A stretch of 64,000 nucleotides of DNA from Cesiribacter andamanensis AMV16 (GCF_000348925.1 NZ_AODQ01000010.1:1-64000); one strand, 5' to 3'; positions 19,701 to 28,337 are shown, numbered from the stretch's first letter. Notes: generated by a model from the sequence alone, not told the origin. A program made the numbers and translations.

Positions 19701-20373
19701 TATTGGCTAACTCAGTAGGAATCGTCCCACTAAGCTTGTTACCATATAAAACGAGGGACTCAAGATTGGACAGATTACCCAATTCATTAGGTATTGGGCC
19801 AATAAGCTGGTTACTCCCCAAGCGCAAGCTTCGTAACGCAGCAAGTATATTGATCACTTTAGGTATCGAACCAGTTAATCCATTCTGATGGAGATTAATG
19901 CCTGTAATATCTCCATTTGTAACAACTACTCCATGCCAGTTACTAAAATGAACAGAAGGATCAAGCCAATGCTGCTTATTTATCCAAGTAGAATTACCAC
20001 CTGTACTGTAGAACAACTCCTCCAAAACCTTCCATTCGATTGAATCAGGAACCATACCCTCAATATTCGAAGAAGTAGAAAAATTCGTTTCTCCCCCAAG
20101 GTTGAAATCCTTTGAATTTAATGTCCCGCTGGGATTCGTTTCTGCATCATTTCTTAGATCAATTTTAGTCACTCCATTTGTCATGGTTGTGATTACAAAA
20201 TCACCTAAATTTATTGATACTTTAATTAGCACATTTTGTGAAGTCGTATCAATTCTATTTTGAATGATAGCAGCCTCAGACTGTATAGTATAAGCACCCA
20301 AAAAAACCACTAACATTATGCGCAGAAACAATATGCAAGCTTTAGTTCTTTGCAAGAAAAACGTAAAATTCAT
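13708..20373 (-). CDS. Polymorphic toxin: LRR + YD/RHS core + HELSH metalloprotease-like tip
   Basis: 2221 residues. A signal/anchor segment (FLRIMLVVFLGAYTIQSEA, about 16-34) is followed by plant-type leucine-rich repeats (about 155-385, pattern LxxNxLSGxIPxEL), a DUF6443-like segment (STQYFDGLGRPIQAVSR, about 590), YD repeats, two tandem copies of a concanavalin-like domain inside the YD region (WGNAGASS...HNFSTGT in both), and the RHS core (YLYNGIEKQ...GRWMQTDP, about 1985-2045). The last 175 residues carry HELSH (2153-2157), Glu2182 and NEVRQEKG...PLRTKY, resembling NleD/M91 zinc proteases. The core is G/C-richer than the LRR part and the tip, as expected where tips are exchanged. Confidence 0.85.
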   Translation of the reverse strand: MNFTFFLQRTKACILFLRIMLVVFLGAYTIQSEAAIIQNRIDTTSQNVLIKVSINLGDFVITTMTNGVTKIDLRNDAETNPSGTLNSKDFNLGGETNFSTSSNIEGMVPDSIEWKVLEELFYSTGGNSTWINKQHWLDPSVHFSNWHGVVVTNGDITGINLHQNGLTGSIPKVINILAALRSLRLGSNQLIGPIPNELGNLSNLESLVLYGNKLSGTIPTELANISSLNHVLLGSNQLSGPIPVELAQLPNLESLWLFNNKLSGTIPAELANTPSLTQLLLDNNQLSGPIPVELAQLPNLQALWLFNNKLSGTIPAELANTPSLTQLLLDNNQLSGPIPVELGNLYNLQSLGLSRNQISGMIPAELANISSLSQLFASNTSIESIPDFSNHINKHNLYIDVSSSYLSFSQLELNFVGVGGVHPFDHFSYSPQLQEIQVVKHYLSTTSSFVILANNDTATYNLYQWQKKLENGNWQNISGATGASYEAGLSVGETQALFRCEITNSWVTNLTLYSSTFHLQVESSVIPGNLTPIGNRPTDSLPTPISPSTRPEPVTVSPKVNYIRTFTPKVEITSSASISFQSPVEEVAISTQYFDGLGRPIQAVSRQASPLKQDIIQPMAYDALGRQPKQFLPYVQGALGEYRPNGLQEQWDFYQQPPVAVASSGYAFAEQLFEASPLDRVIKSAAPGESWRMDGDREVSFAWRSNTIATDGEIPIWQVNENSLLPQTNGTYRENQLYITTTTDEHRSQVLEYKDKLGLVVLKKVQLTDNPSPTSTEDYMWTFYVYDDFNRLRVVIQPEGVKQAQAASWNISEDLAKKFCFRYRYDGRGRMIEKWVPGADPVEMVYNKRDLLVLSRDGNQKEKKEWSFTKYDQLNRPVLTGIYKIDASRDDIQLQANADNIQVEVAEANTAHMGYSSNAFPRIMPNAASTNSYYLSVTYYDHYDLDRNGVEDEAIYHLSELSPEPEPASNNIGRVTASKVRVLGSADWLTTLSFYDSKGRPIQTQADNHLGGRDISTILYRNAVNDEVLLTKQEHTKEENSPALVSYTEFTYDHSGRLLDTYHQLGDSQQAAANSAAVQQQSAGAGAVSWAYHTGVEIDGSKITKTAAAGWGNAGASSTELLAANTPGWIEWKVAGTTQGYQMGLSINNANHNFSTGTFVIWVHEDGKARVYESNSFKGTFVNYSIGDSFKVERQGTTIRYYHNGNQFYQSLATSTEPLLVDITMRLQGSYVEAVQASFVNTPPPASTAGMATWTSHTGVLVEGRKITKTAPTGWGNAGASSEEQLGQNANGWIEWSISDGPREYQLGLSEQNPNHNFSTGTYTLWIHGDGKVRVYERGGFKFIRNTLFQTGDRFRIERQNGSITYYHNGILFYTSTETSTASLLVDIALNNQGTSVDGVKASFIEGVDEPIASSRILLSRNAYNELGELISKKLHSEDEDHLSFLQKIDYRYNIRGWLTSINDLEADAPNVDALFSMNLYYDRGFQENAFNGNIAGMKWKSANSTEVQAYGYLYDRANRIKGADYVAGSPGNWDTAADRFDVGNITYDLNGNILSLDRNGLVQQNGEQKIYDNMDRLGYRYSGNRLLNVTDAGSRDQGFKQASTTSADTYFYDANGNMERDLNKNINNIGYNHLNLPQEVVKEDGSKIVYTYDAAGIKLRQQVYDAAEHLLRQGDYIGGMVYENKQLQFMQHAEGRLVLAQASADVAPEYQYHLKDHLGNVRLTFTSRPQVDHYLATMETENAQEEESQFLNMHQSRAPVILALDHTHTNPRRALGHRPEVARLNGSKGVHKGPRKTLRVLPGDTIRAQVWAKYLDMQKNRGMSADAILMALSGAPGFSMATEAGGTRIIGENGASMLMRSPTDDSPPKAFLSWQFVADSKRPQDHDGGFKAVSRKAAIGRGNAAGHHELLEIEYIVTKAGYMNLELDLADGQSYSPETRDMEVYFDDFQVSHHHGLIIQEDSYYPFGLTFNSYQKEGGLENKYLYNGIEKQDDIAEEFYLAHYRSYDASLGRWMQTDPKASERESPYVGMGNNPILYSDFLGDTIRVRGSEEFVAQFNKDRAELEKTKAGKALFKYLDEHEKDVTITEAWSVVGVIKNFFSEGSGDADNLAETSTDIDHRPDGYHAKIEYSQADGVEVDGVKSKSYLTLNHELSHAKDILDGTYEKEVKANPSTAVEKSEIRAVQRTNEVRQEKGITPLRTKYTLRNKVINIPVGPKKK
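19354..19641 (-). repeat. Two near-identical 144-bp tandem units coding for leucine-rich repeats
   Basis: The stretch starting GTTATCTAAT at 19,381 recurs at 19,525, exactly 144 bp on, and the surrounding sequence is almost the same. Each unit codes for 48 residues, two 24-residue LRRs, with WLFNNKLSGTIPAELANTP in both. A third, diverged copy lies to the right. The unit keeps the frame, so copy number could change the length of the LRR domain without breaking the protein. Confidence 0.85.
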
Positions 20374-20423
20374 ATTTCAGAAGTGAAATTGCGTCAATAA
20401 AGTATTGTAATGACTAACCCAGA

Positions 20424-23400
20424 TTAATTATCAGAGGCAAAATAATATTCAAACTGCTGCAGCAGATTATCATTACTGTCTCTTACCCGCCATAATCTGC
20501 CTAAATAATCATATTCGTAATAAACCGTATTGCCAGTAGGATCAGTTGAGCTGCTTATGCCTGTATGTGGCTCATAAGTATAAGTTGTCATTTGTGCAGC
20601 AGTTGGAAAAAGGCCCACCTCATCTAGATACAACCCTGAAAACACAATCGATATATGATCCTCACTATTGAATTCCCATTCCTCCAGCTTCCATTCATCT
20701 GAGGTAATAGTTCTGCTTGATCCATTAACTGTCAGTGTACCGTTTGAGGATCCTGATTTCTTTACCCACAATTTAACTACACAATTTTCGGGTGGTAAAG
20801 ATTTATATAAAGTACCTCCTACTAGACTTCTTTTACCTGTTTTAGCAGCATTTTCGGAATACAAGGGGTTATTTATCAACCATCCCCCATAATTAGAAGT
20901 CAAAATTTGACTTCCGCCATCTATTGCTTCAAAAGAAGTGTAAGCAAAGTTTACAAAGCCAATATTAGTAGGGCATGTAATATCTGCAATTAAATACTTG
21001 TCATTGTATCCATAAATATAATAATGTGCCAATCCTGATTCTGTGACAAGTTCTTTTAAATGACCATTATCTTCATTATAAGCAGCTTTTCGTTTACTGT
21101 AGAATTTTTTTGATTTGAATACATCGTATGAATCAAATACAGACTCTACAACAGGAATATCCGTTTCAAATACGTACCATTCACTTGGCTTACCTAAATT
21201 GTTGTATTTAAATAGAGCAGCATCTACAATATTTCCGTTTGATTCGATTTTCCGAAGCGTAATTCTATCAATAATATAGTTATTAAGTAGATGTTCGTTA
21301 GATCCGTAAAATGTAGTGTCTGAGAAATCAGAATTATATTTAAATTCCTCCTTGACAGTTACATTGCCCTTATAATGTATCTGGCTGCTCAATAAGTGCC
21401 TAGAATTATATGCATATTCAGTCACTTCCTGAATAGGATTATCACCATAATCAGGGTACTGGAGCACTTCGACTCTTGATAATACTGCCTTTCCTAATTC
21501 AACAACATAATGATTAAAGAAAAATGTAGTAAAGGGTATATCATATTGAGTCATGGGAAAATCATAACCAAATCTTTCATAACCAATCGTTTTTCCCATA
21601 CTTAAAAACTGGTAGGTATTTTTTATTGTCTGAAGAACCTTACCATCTTTTCTATATGTAGTTTTTGATTTCAGCAACCCTAATTTGTGCTTGTTATTAT
21701 GTTCATTACTTGAATAAATGTGTTGATTTTTTTTGAAAGTATAAAAATGACCTCCAGACCGTAGATTCACGTGGTACACATAAAATTTATCAAATTGATC
21801 ACGTATATGAGGATAATCTGCTGTTGTTGTATAGGAATAGTGGATTGAACTACTATCATTATATATCTCCTCTACTTTACTGTAGAGCAAATCAATATTT
21901 CTAATAGGCCTATCATACCAAACTTTCATCTTGTAAGGTTTATAATAAGCAGTTTGCTGGGTTTCAAAATAACTTTCATACTCAGGTTCATTTGCAATTA
22001 CTCCACTTGATATAAGGGAAGAATATCCATCCAGTTCATAACGAAATCTTCTTACAACATCATTATCATGACTAATGCCATCATAGTCAATAATCTTAGC
22101 AATTCTAACTCCTCCAGCAGGTACAATACGTTCTTTTATATATGAACCATTAACAGAACTATACGTATTTGCCTCAAACTCAAAGCTAGTTTCCCCACCG
22201 GTTGGATATTTTATCTTCGTCAACATATTTGCCTTAACAGCTCCTGGATTTGTCTCTTTATTCAAGGATCCTTTATATAGATAGTCATCACAATCTCCTG
22301 CAGATTGTATGGCATTTTTCTCCCTGCAAAATTCATTTATTGGAATTTTAGATTGATATCCATTTTGAACATTACCGTTCCAAAAGCCCCAATGGTCTTC
22401 GCTTGCATATAATTCATTATATCCCCCAGGCCCATTAATCTGAATATCTACTTCATTATATGTGAATAAATGGCTTTTTACAGTTTTACTAAAACTTAAA
22501 TCTAGTTCATTTACTGCCACTAAAATATCTTTGGGAAAGTTACCAGCACCATCTTTATATTTCAGACTATATTTCTTAAATAATCTATTGTCTAACTTAT
22601 TAATGAACGACAACTCGCTTATCCTTCTCTTTTCGTCATTTGATTCATCATATAGAATATCAACAACAGCACTTTTCGATATTATCTTTTCTAAAAACTT
22701 ATTATCCCCACTTGGGAAAATGTATGTTCTATTAAAGGCACTGGCTGTGTGACGGTAATTTATTTCTCCACTTCCTTCGAGAAGATCCCACTCAACATAA
22801 GAGTCAACCCAATTACTTGTGTATCTATGCATATCGTTATTTCCATAAATGAAATTTATAGTATCAATTTTATCAGAAGAAATAATTTTTGACAAATACC
22901 AAGAGTTTGTTGTCCTAGTTACGTCTACTCCGCTAGTATGATGGTATTGTATGTCATTCCATATGGTCTCCTTTTCACTAAAAATGTATTTAACTCCAGA
23001 AGGGATAGTGATGGCCCATTGCCCTACCTCAGTTAAAAAATCATTTAGCTGCTCTATTTCGTATTCAATTAAAAAATTCGTGTTTGATATAACATTTCCG
23101 TCCCTGTCAAACATAAAGGACCCAGCATTATTACCAAAGTTGAAATAAAAATTATCCGGAGCGCTATCAATGCCTGACCATATCCTTCTGTGATATTCAT
23201 AAGCATCCGAGTCTATACTAGGTAAATCAGTTAAATTATCGAAAGCATTTTCATCTAATTTTCCTGAGATACCACTAACAGTATGAAAAGATTTGTTGTT
23301 GAATATATATCCTTTTGCTTTTGTATCATCCGGAATTCCATTAACCTGTCTTGTTATAACTCCGCCTGAATTAAGTACCCAGCCCAATCCTGCCCATGAT

Positions 23401-23690
23401 GGCTGCTGGTTTAACTTAATTCCTGAAGCATGATAAGAGAGATATATTGGTACTTTTATATCTCCTTCTGTAATCTCACCAATTGGGACTTCTATTTTGA
23501 CTAATCCTCTACTATAGTCAACTGGGACTTTGCCATATTGACCTAATGCAGCCGCATTTGGAGATGCTTTTGCCACATTATCAAGTAATTTTGTCAATTC
23601 ACCATATGCATCCTCTTCTTGTGAATACACAGGCACGCTCATAAAGCATGCAACAATTAATCCTATTAGAAAAATTTTAGGTTGTTTCAT
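20424..23690 (-). CDS. Secreted YD-repeat protein, partner of the LRR-RHS toxin
   Basis: 1088 residues with a signal peptide (MKQPKIFLIGLIVACFMSVPVYSQ). Residues 40-120, GKVPVDYSRGLVKIEVPIGE...VPIYLSYHASGIKLN...GLGWVLNSGGVITRQ, match the opening of the large Bacteroidota YD/SpvB-like proteins. The end has two YD repeats (TYTYEPHTG..STDPTGNTVYYEYDYLGRLWRVRD) and stops without a RHS core or toxin tip. It lies 50 bp upstream of the toxin gene on the same strand. Paired genes of this kind are common in the phylum; it may be a shell or carrier component. It is clearly A/T-richer than the RHS core. Confidence 0.75.
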   Translation of the reverse strand: MKQPKIFLIGLIVACFMSVPVYSQEEDAYGELTKLLDNVAKASPNAAALGQYGKVPVDYSRGLVKIEVPIGEITEGDIKVPIYLSYHASGIKLNQQPSWAGLGWVLNSGGVITRQVNGIPDDTKAKGYIFNNKSFHTVSGISGKLDENAFDNLTDLPSIDSDAYEYHRRIWSGIDSAPDNFYFNFGNNAGSFMFDRDGNVISNTNFLIEYEIEQLNDFLTEVGQWAITIPSGVKYIFSEKETIWNDIQYHHTSGVDVTRTTNSWYLSKIISSDKIDTINFIYGNNDMHRYTSNWVDSYVEWDLLEGSGEINYRHTASAFNRTYIFPSGDNKFLEKIISKSAVVDILYDESNDEKRRISELSFINKLDNRLFKKYSLKYKDGAGNFPKDILVAVNELDLSFSKTVKSHLFTYNEVDIQINGPGGYNELYASEDHWGFWNGNVQNGYQSKIPINEFCREKNAIQSAGDCDDYLYKGSLNKETNPGAVKANMLTKIKYPTGGETSFEFEANTYSSVNGSYIKERIVPAGGVRIAKIIDYDGISHDNDVVRRFRYELDGYSSLISSGVIANEPEYESYFETQQTAYYKPYKMKVWYDRPIRNIDLLYSKVEEIYNDSSSIHYSYTTTADYPHIRDQFDKFYVYHVNLRSGGHFYTFKKNQHIYSSNEHNNKHKLGLLKSKTTYRKDGKVLQTIKNTYQFLSMGKTIGYERFGYDFPMTQYDIPFTTFFFNHYVVELGKAVLSRVEVLQYPDYGDNPIQEVTEYAYNSRHLLSSQIHYKGNVTVKEEFKYNSDFSDTTFYGSNEHLLNNYIIDRITLRKIESNGNIVDAALFKYNNLGKPSEWYVFETDIPVVESVFDSYDVFKSKKFYSKRKAAYNEDNGHLKELVTESGLAHYYIYGYNDKYLIADITCPTNIGFVNFAYTSFEAIDGGSQILTSNYGGWLINNPLYSENAAKTGKRSLVGGTLYKSLPPENCVVKLWVKKSGSSNGTLTVNGSSRTITSDEWKLEEWEFNSEDHISIVFSGLYLDEVGLFPTAAQMTTYTYEPHTGISSSTDPTGNTVYYEYDYLGRLWRVRDSNDNLLQQFEYYFASDN

Positions 23691-23915
23691 CAGTGATATT
23701 GCTGTATAAGGTTATAAGTGACAACAATGAAGATCGCAAAGCACAACATTTGCTTTACAATACTCAGACATATTGCTAGAATTAATCTGTGATAACTATA
23801 AATAAAACTATTGGACTGCAAAGAGTAGGGTTCAGGAAATTCTTCTTTTTAGAAACTAATTTTAGTTTACCTTTTTGAGATTGATATACTATTAAGTTGT
23901 TCTTAATATTTCATT

Positions 23916-25364
23916 TTATCTCTGCCATAGCACACCCATTTTCAACTGCAATTGCTGACGATAGGGGGCATGCAGGGAGCGGGTGAAGTTATATTCCATC
24001 AGGCTATAGCCTCTAAGTTGTTTGAACAGTGTGTAGCGCTTGCCCAGGCCCAGCCGCAGTCCGTCTATCCAGATTCTCTGCAGGGGTCTTTCCAGCTGAT
24101 GAGGGAGTTGCTGGGGCTGCACATTTAATTGTTCCCAGCTGACCTGCCCATAGATTTCTTTCTTATAATCAAAGCCTGCAAAAATGCTATACCCCCATAC
24201 TTGTTCATACCTCCCCGAGACAAACCCAGGCACTTGTTTTCCAACAGAGACCCTCCTTTGAGCGGATGCTCCCAGTTCTATCTGGTCTGTTAGCCGGTAA
24301 CTTATCCGAGGTCCTAAATCGATTCTGAATGCCTCTGCTCTGCCCAGTTGCCACTGCAAGCCCGGCTGCAGTCGCTTATGCCAGCGCTGACCTGCCAGCG
24401 GATGGCGCTTGAGCGGGCTTTTAGGCAACTCTTTGACACTTTTGATCTCGCTGTACCGGCCCTTGTACTGATTGAGCTGTTGGCGAGTCTGGTCCAGGGA
24501 TGCTTTATTGCCTGCAAAATGATCCACTGCATGTGCGGGCTTGTCCACTGCCTGGTCTTGCAGCAAATCTGCCTGCTCCAGAGCCTGCTGCTCTGCCACC
24601 TGGCGGGCATCCTGCTGCAGGTATTCCTTCAGGGGATCCTGGGCCTGGTCAACTTGTTGCTGGAGCTCTTTTACCTGCCCATGCTGCAGCAGTTTGTCTT
24701 CTAAATTTTTATCAAGAGTGGCAACATCAAAAGCACCAGTGTCCAGTTTAGCCAGCTCTCTGATGGAAGAAAGCCTGGAGGCAGAGGGCAGAGAAAGCTC
24801 AGGGGAGGGTATAGTGTAAGTAAGAGCATTTCCAGGCGTGCCTATCTGGGGTATATTCAACTTTGTTTCTGATGGTAGGGAAGGAAGATTGATGCTGAAA
24901 AGCCCCTGGCTGGTAACTCCATCTAAGGAAAGCGATTGAGCAGAAAAAAGAGGAAGAGTAGCCTCAGGGAGGCCGTCGCGGGGCAGCCACAACTGATGAA
25001 GCCGGATTTGCACCCCAGCTAACGGTGCGGACAAAGATTGCTGTTTTTCTTTGAGTGCAGCCGCAAAGCGTTGCCCTTGCTGCTGCAACTTTTGTAAGCT
25101 ATCCTGCAGGTGGGTAGCCTGATTGCCTAAGTCCAGCTGAAGGCTATCCAGCGTATGCTGAATGCTGGAAAGGATGCCATTTACACTGTCCAGCTGGTAT
25201 TGCACCTTTAGGACCAGCGTATCGCTTCTTAGTCTTACTGCACTTATCTGTTCTTCCCCGCTTGTTCGAAGGCTGTCAGAGTAATCTATAGCCTTATGAT
25301 CCTGTTGGGCCAAGCTCCATAGGGGCAGAAGTAGTAAAAGAAGGCTCAGGACGGGAGCTGGCAT
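23916..25364 (-). CDS. Exported coiled-coil/outer-membrane-like protein of the YD locus
   Basis: 482 residues with a signal peptide (MPAPVLSLLLLLLPLWSLAQQ). Residues 30-110 and 230-300 are rich in Gln, Leu and Lys and look like coiled coils (for example DNLEDKLLQHGQVKELQQQVDQ). The last 150 residues alternate polar and hydrophobic residues with many aromatic ends and finish LQLKMGVLWQR, a typical beta-barrel terminus. No named family recognised. It is separated from the YD gene by 225 bp, so it may have its own promoter, but it runs in the same direction and may display or export the YD proteins. Confidence 0.6.
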   Translation of the reverse strand: MPAPVLSLLLLLLPLWSLAQQDHKAIDYSDSLRTSGEEQISAVRLRSDTLVLKVQYQLDSVNGILSSIQHTLDSLQLDLGNQATHLQDSLQKLQQQGQRFAAALKEKQQSLSAPLAGVQIRLHQLWLPRDGLPEATLPLFSAQSLSLDGVTSQGLFSINLPSLPSETKLNIPQIGTPGNALTYTIPSPELSLPSASRLSSIRELAKLDTGAFDVATLDKNLEDKLLQHGQVKELQQQVDQAQDPLKEYLQQDARQVAEQQALEQADLLQDQAVDKPAHAVDHFAGNKASLDQTRQQLNQYKGRYSEIKSVKELPKSPLKRHPLAGQRWHKRLQPGLQWQLGRAEAFRIDLGPRISYRLTDQIELGASAQRRVSVGKQVPGFVSGRYEQVWGYSIFAGFDYKKEIYGQVSWEQLNVQPQQLPHQLERPLQRIWIDGLRLGLGKRYTLFKQLRGYSLMEYNFTRSLHAPYRQQLQLKMGVLWQR

Positions 25365-26919
25365 GAATAGGTATAAGGTGTTAGGATAAAAGTCTAATGC
25401 CTTAGCCCTTAAGTTTGTTTAAAAAAAATTCACCTTTTTTTATTTACTCTAAACAATACACGTAATCCATCATCATTCTGACAAACAAGCTCCTTAGAAG
25501 ATCGTCTAAAGCAGCCCATAGAACAAATGACAGATGAAAAATTAACCTGTTAATACAAGCCGTTAATGCAGGAATAATTTGGAAACTTTTTTCTGCGGAC
25601 CGGATAGGAACATAGGCTGATAGAAACTAACGGTTCAAATATAATAAGCGCGATTAACTGACCCATGTCCATTAATCAACCCGCTTTCTTAGTGCATTCA
25701 CATCTCTATAAAATTTCGCTTTCAATTGGGAGTGTATGAAGTGCAAAGAAATTTAAGCAGGGCCAAGGTTATAAAGTCAAAAAGGCTGCCTGCACTTTTA
25801 TTTCTACAACCTTTGCCTGGAAAAAAGTACCTGGGGAGCATCAAAAGAATTTTAAAAGGGTTAATCGCAAATATTGAAAGAAATTGGAAGCAGTTTAGAT
25901 AATGCCAGCATGACTCTACGACAGGATACTGGCCGAGCTTTTGGGGTAAACGATAGTACCATCATATTTCCCTTTTACGCTAGCTGTAGACACCCTGGAG
26001 TAGACAATTTACCGGGCCTACACTACCTTCAAGAGGTCCGTGTCGACACCCCTTCCCAAAAAACAGCCTCTACGCTAGCGGGAAGGCTGTCTACACCCCC
26101 TTTTGGCAGTCATTCTTGCTAGGGATTTTTAGGGCCTGTCGACGCGCGTTTCCTACCTGGATTTTACCGGCTGATCCGGCTGGCTCTACCCCTTTGCCGG
26201 GCATACAGGAGCCAGCTTCCGGAGCACGAAATGCAGGTGGCTTGCCTAGTCGCACGTCCTACCCTTCCATGTCCAGGAGCAGATGCCTCTTATTAGCCCG
26301 ATACGCCCTGCTAGAGGCCTGTACTTCCTATGCCCTGACCAACTACATAATGAAGGGCAATACGAGCGCTTCGATAGCTTTCTGAGCTCCTGATAAGTAC
26401 GCCAGCGCCCCCTAACCTCCTGTGAAACTCGTACACCCGCGGGGAATGAGGACACTTCTTTGTCTGGGGTTGATGGACCAGGGTGCTGCTGATACGCTAT
26501 TACTGCTAGGTGCATACCTGGCTACAGCCTGTCGCCACCTCCTGTCTACTGATTATTGCCCCTGGGCGCGCCTAGGCAGTCGTTCGTCGTCACATCCGGC
26601 AGAGCTTGTCTACGCGCCCAGTCAATCTGTCTACACCTCTTCTCCAGCGAAATACACGCATACGACCATTTTAGCCTTGACCAACCGTCCCGCTTCTGCA
26701 GGCTGGCTGTGCTGCGGGCAGGCAAAGGCAAGGGTAGTGCGCTTTGGCGTGCTGCGCAGCGGAACAGAAAAGGGTGCTACGCTTGCGCAGGGGTGGGCAA
26801 CGCGTGTGCCTGAAGGGAAGCATGAAAGCAAGGGACAGGCTTTGGCCACATGGCCCGTGCGGTGGGGGGGTGTGCCACCGGCCTTTCCCTACCCGCTAAG
26901 CCCCTCTCTACTGCCCCAT
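25365..26919. other. 1.5-kb non-coding stretch with repeated TGTCKACRC motifs
   Basis: No credible gene is seen; the open frames are short and compositionally unlike proteins. The first 450 bp are A/T-rich, the rest G/C-rich. Motif copies: TGTAGACAC 25,985-25,993; TGTCGACAC 26,041-26,049; TGTCTACAC 26,088-26,096; TGTCGACGC 26,137-26,145; TGTCTACTG 26,543-26,551; TGTCTACGC 26,607-26,615; TGTCTACAC 26,628-26,636. It may be decayed coding sequence, a binding region, or a transfer or replication site of the island. Confidence 0.5.
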
Positions 26920-27951
26920 CTATAAAAAAGGGGGGACTCCCCCTTTCTCCAGTTTTAGTGCTTCGGCCAGTGCTTTTTGCATCAGCGCATGTCCACTTCC
27001 CAAAAGGTTGGTGCGGAAGTGTTTCTCCCAGCTGCCAAAGGGGCGCACGTTCTGAAAGTAGCCGGTGATGCCGTTATAGGCCCACCAGGCGGTGCCCCTG
27101 ATTTGGTACTGCCCGGCTCCTTCCTGGGTATAGGCATAGACCTGCTGACGTATCCCTGCCAGGCGGGTAGAGATCTCCTCTGTTTCCCCTTTGGCCGGGA
27201 AGATCGAATCGATGTAGTGGCGCAGCACCCCATCGGTGATCTTTATTTTGGCCAGATGCTGGTAGGCTTCTTCTGTTTTGCCGTACTCGCGCTGGACAAG
27301 TCCCAGCAGGCGGGCTGCCCGGCTGAGTCCGTACTGCACCTTGCTGGTATGACGGATGGAGACGCTCTTCTTGCTATGCAGCGCCATGTTCAGGGTGTTG
27401 TTGCAGACCACCCGCACCGGAGTGAAGAGAATGCGGATGGCCGAGCCTCCGTTGTGGGAGTTGGTCAGCAAGAGGTACTGCTCGATGCCGTCTTCCTTGC
27501 CGTTGCATTTGATGTGCAGGTGGCTGGGCAGCTTGGCCGAGATAAAGATGATCTCTCCCCTGCCCAGGGCACCTGCCGTCTCATAGATGGCTTCGCCACT
27601 GCCGACGATGCTGTCAAAGAAGCCGAATGCTTCCTTGTTCTGCACCACCTGGTAGTTTTTGCCTACTACCCCTAAAGGGTCGCCTGTGTCGGTGCGTACG
27701 GTGGCATAGCGGTGGGGTACTTTGGCATAGGGCCAGTTGTCGGTGTCGGGTACCGGATGGGGCATGAAGGGAAGGGTGAAGGCCTGCAGGGAGGTCTTTT
27801 GCACCTCGTAGTCAAGGCCGGCAAAGGCAATGGCCTCCGCTGAGGTTGGGCAATCCTCCAAAAGGAGGCCTAGCTGATGCCAGGCTTTTTCGCGCACGGA
27901 GAAGAAGGCTGCTTTTCCGCTTTTGGGGTTTTGGGCTAAATTGTGTGCCAT
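26920..27951 (-). CDS. DUF932 family protein (phage/plasmid-like)
   Basis: 343 residues. The features of DUF932 are present: a start with WHQLG (about residue 25), YATVRTDTGDPLGVVGKNYQVVQNKEAFGFFDSIVG, VRVVCNNTLNMAL, and a C-terminal NLLGSG. Members are found on plasmids, phages and integrative elements; the molecular function is not known. Its presence supports the mobile nature of this region. The ATG at 27,951 is preceded by a 150-nt folded leader that is shared with the gene at 28,881. Confidence 0.88.
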   Translation of the reverse strand: MAHNLAQNPKSGKAAFFSVREKAWHQLGLLLEDCPTSAEAIAFAGLDYEVQKTSLQAFTLPFMPHPVPDTDNWPYAKVPHRYATVRTDTGDPLGVVGKNYQVVQNKEAFGFFDSIVGSGEAIYETAGALGRGEIIFISAKLPSHLHIKCNGKEDGIEQYLLLTNSHNGGSAIRILFTPVRVVCNNTLNMALHSKKSVSIRHTSKVQYGLSRAARLLGLVQREYGKTEEAYQHLAKIKITDGVLRHYIDSIFPAKGETEEISTRLAGIRQQVYAYTQEGAGQYQIRGTAWWAYNGITGYFQNVRPFGSWEKHFRTNLLGSGHALMQKALAEALKLEKGGVPPFL

Positions 27952-28145
27952 GATCGTAAAGGGTTAAATGGAACATTTAGTTATTGTGGCAGCCTCTCCA
28001 TGTACCCGCCGGGACTTCGGGCAAGCTGGAGCCGAAAAAAATACTACCCCTAAGGGTGGAGATTTTTTTTGGTCTAGCTTGGGGCCTTGCGGGGAAGCCC
28101 GTGCGCCCCTGTCCCGGCGGGTACATATCTTGCAGCTACGATAGA
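27952..28145 (-). promoter_or_regulatory. Structured 5' leader of the DUF932 gene (leader A)
   Basis: GTACCCGCCGGGAC (28,002-28,015) and GTCCCGGCGGGTAC (28,111-28,124) are a perfect 14-bp inverted repeat. Inside it, AAGCT...AAAAAAAT and ATTTTTTTTGG...AGCTT pair imperfectly around a small CCCCTAAGGG hairpin, so the whole 28,002-28,124 can fold as one long stem. Beyond it is CTTGCAGCTACGATAGA (28,130-28,146). The same layout precedes the gene ending at 28,881. Confidence 0.65.
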
Positions 28146-28337
28146 TAAAGGTTCTGTTTCCTCTGGCAGTGACTTTAGCGGTACGGGCTCATTTTGCTTA
28201 AGGCTCGATGCCTGCTTGCAAAATGAATGGGTGGGATTACTAGTAAGGGAGGGGTTTAAGCCGCGGAGCGTTCAGCTTTGAGGGGCGGGGAGCCTTAGCG
28301 GGGCTGAGGGCTCGGCGGCTGTGCGTAGCGACAGTGG

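Noticed and set aside
19300..19900. Possible CRISPR-like array in the LRR region
   Set aside because: The repeats are 72/144 bp, in frame, and code for leucine-rich repeats without spacers.
26422..26925. 167-residue plus-strand open frame
   Set aside because: Composition is low in order, rich in Arg, Ser, Pro and Ala; it lies in the G/C-rich part of the spacer where stop codons are rare by chance.
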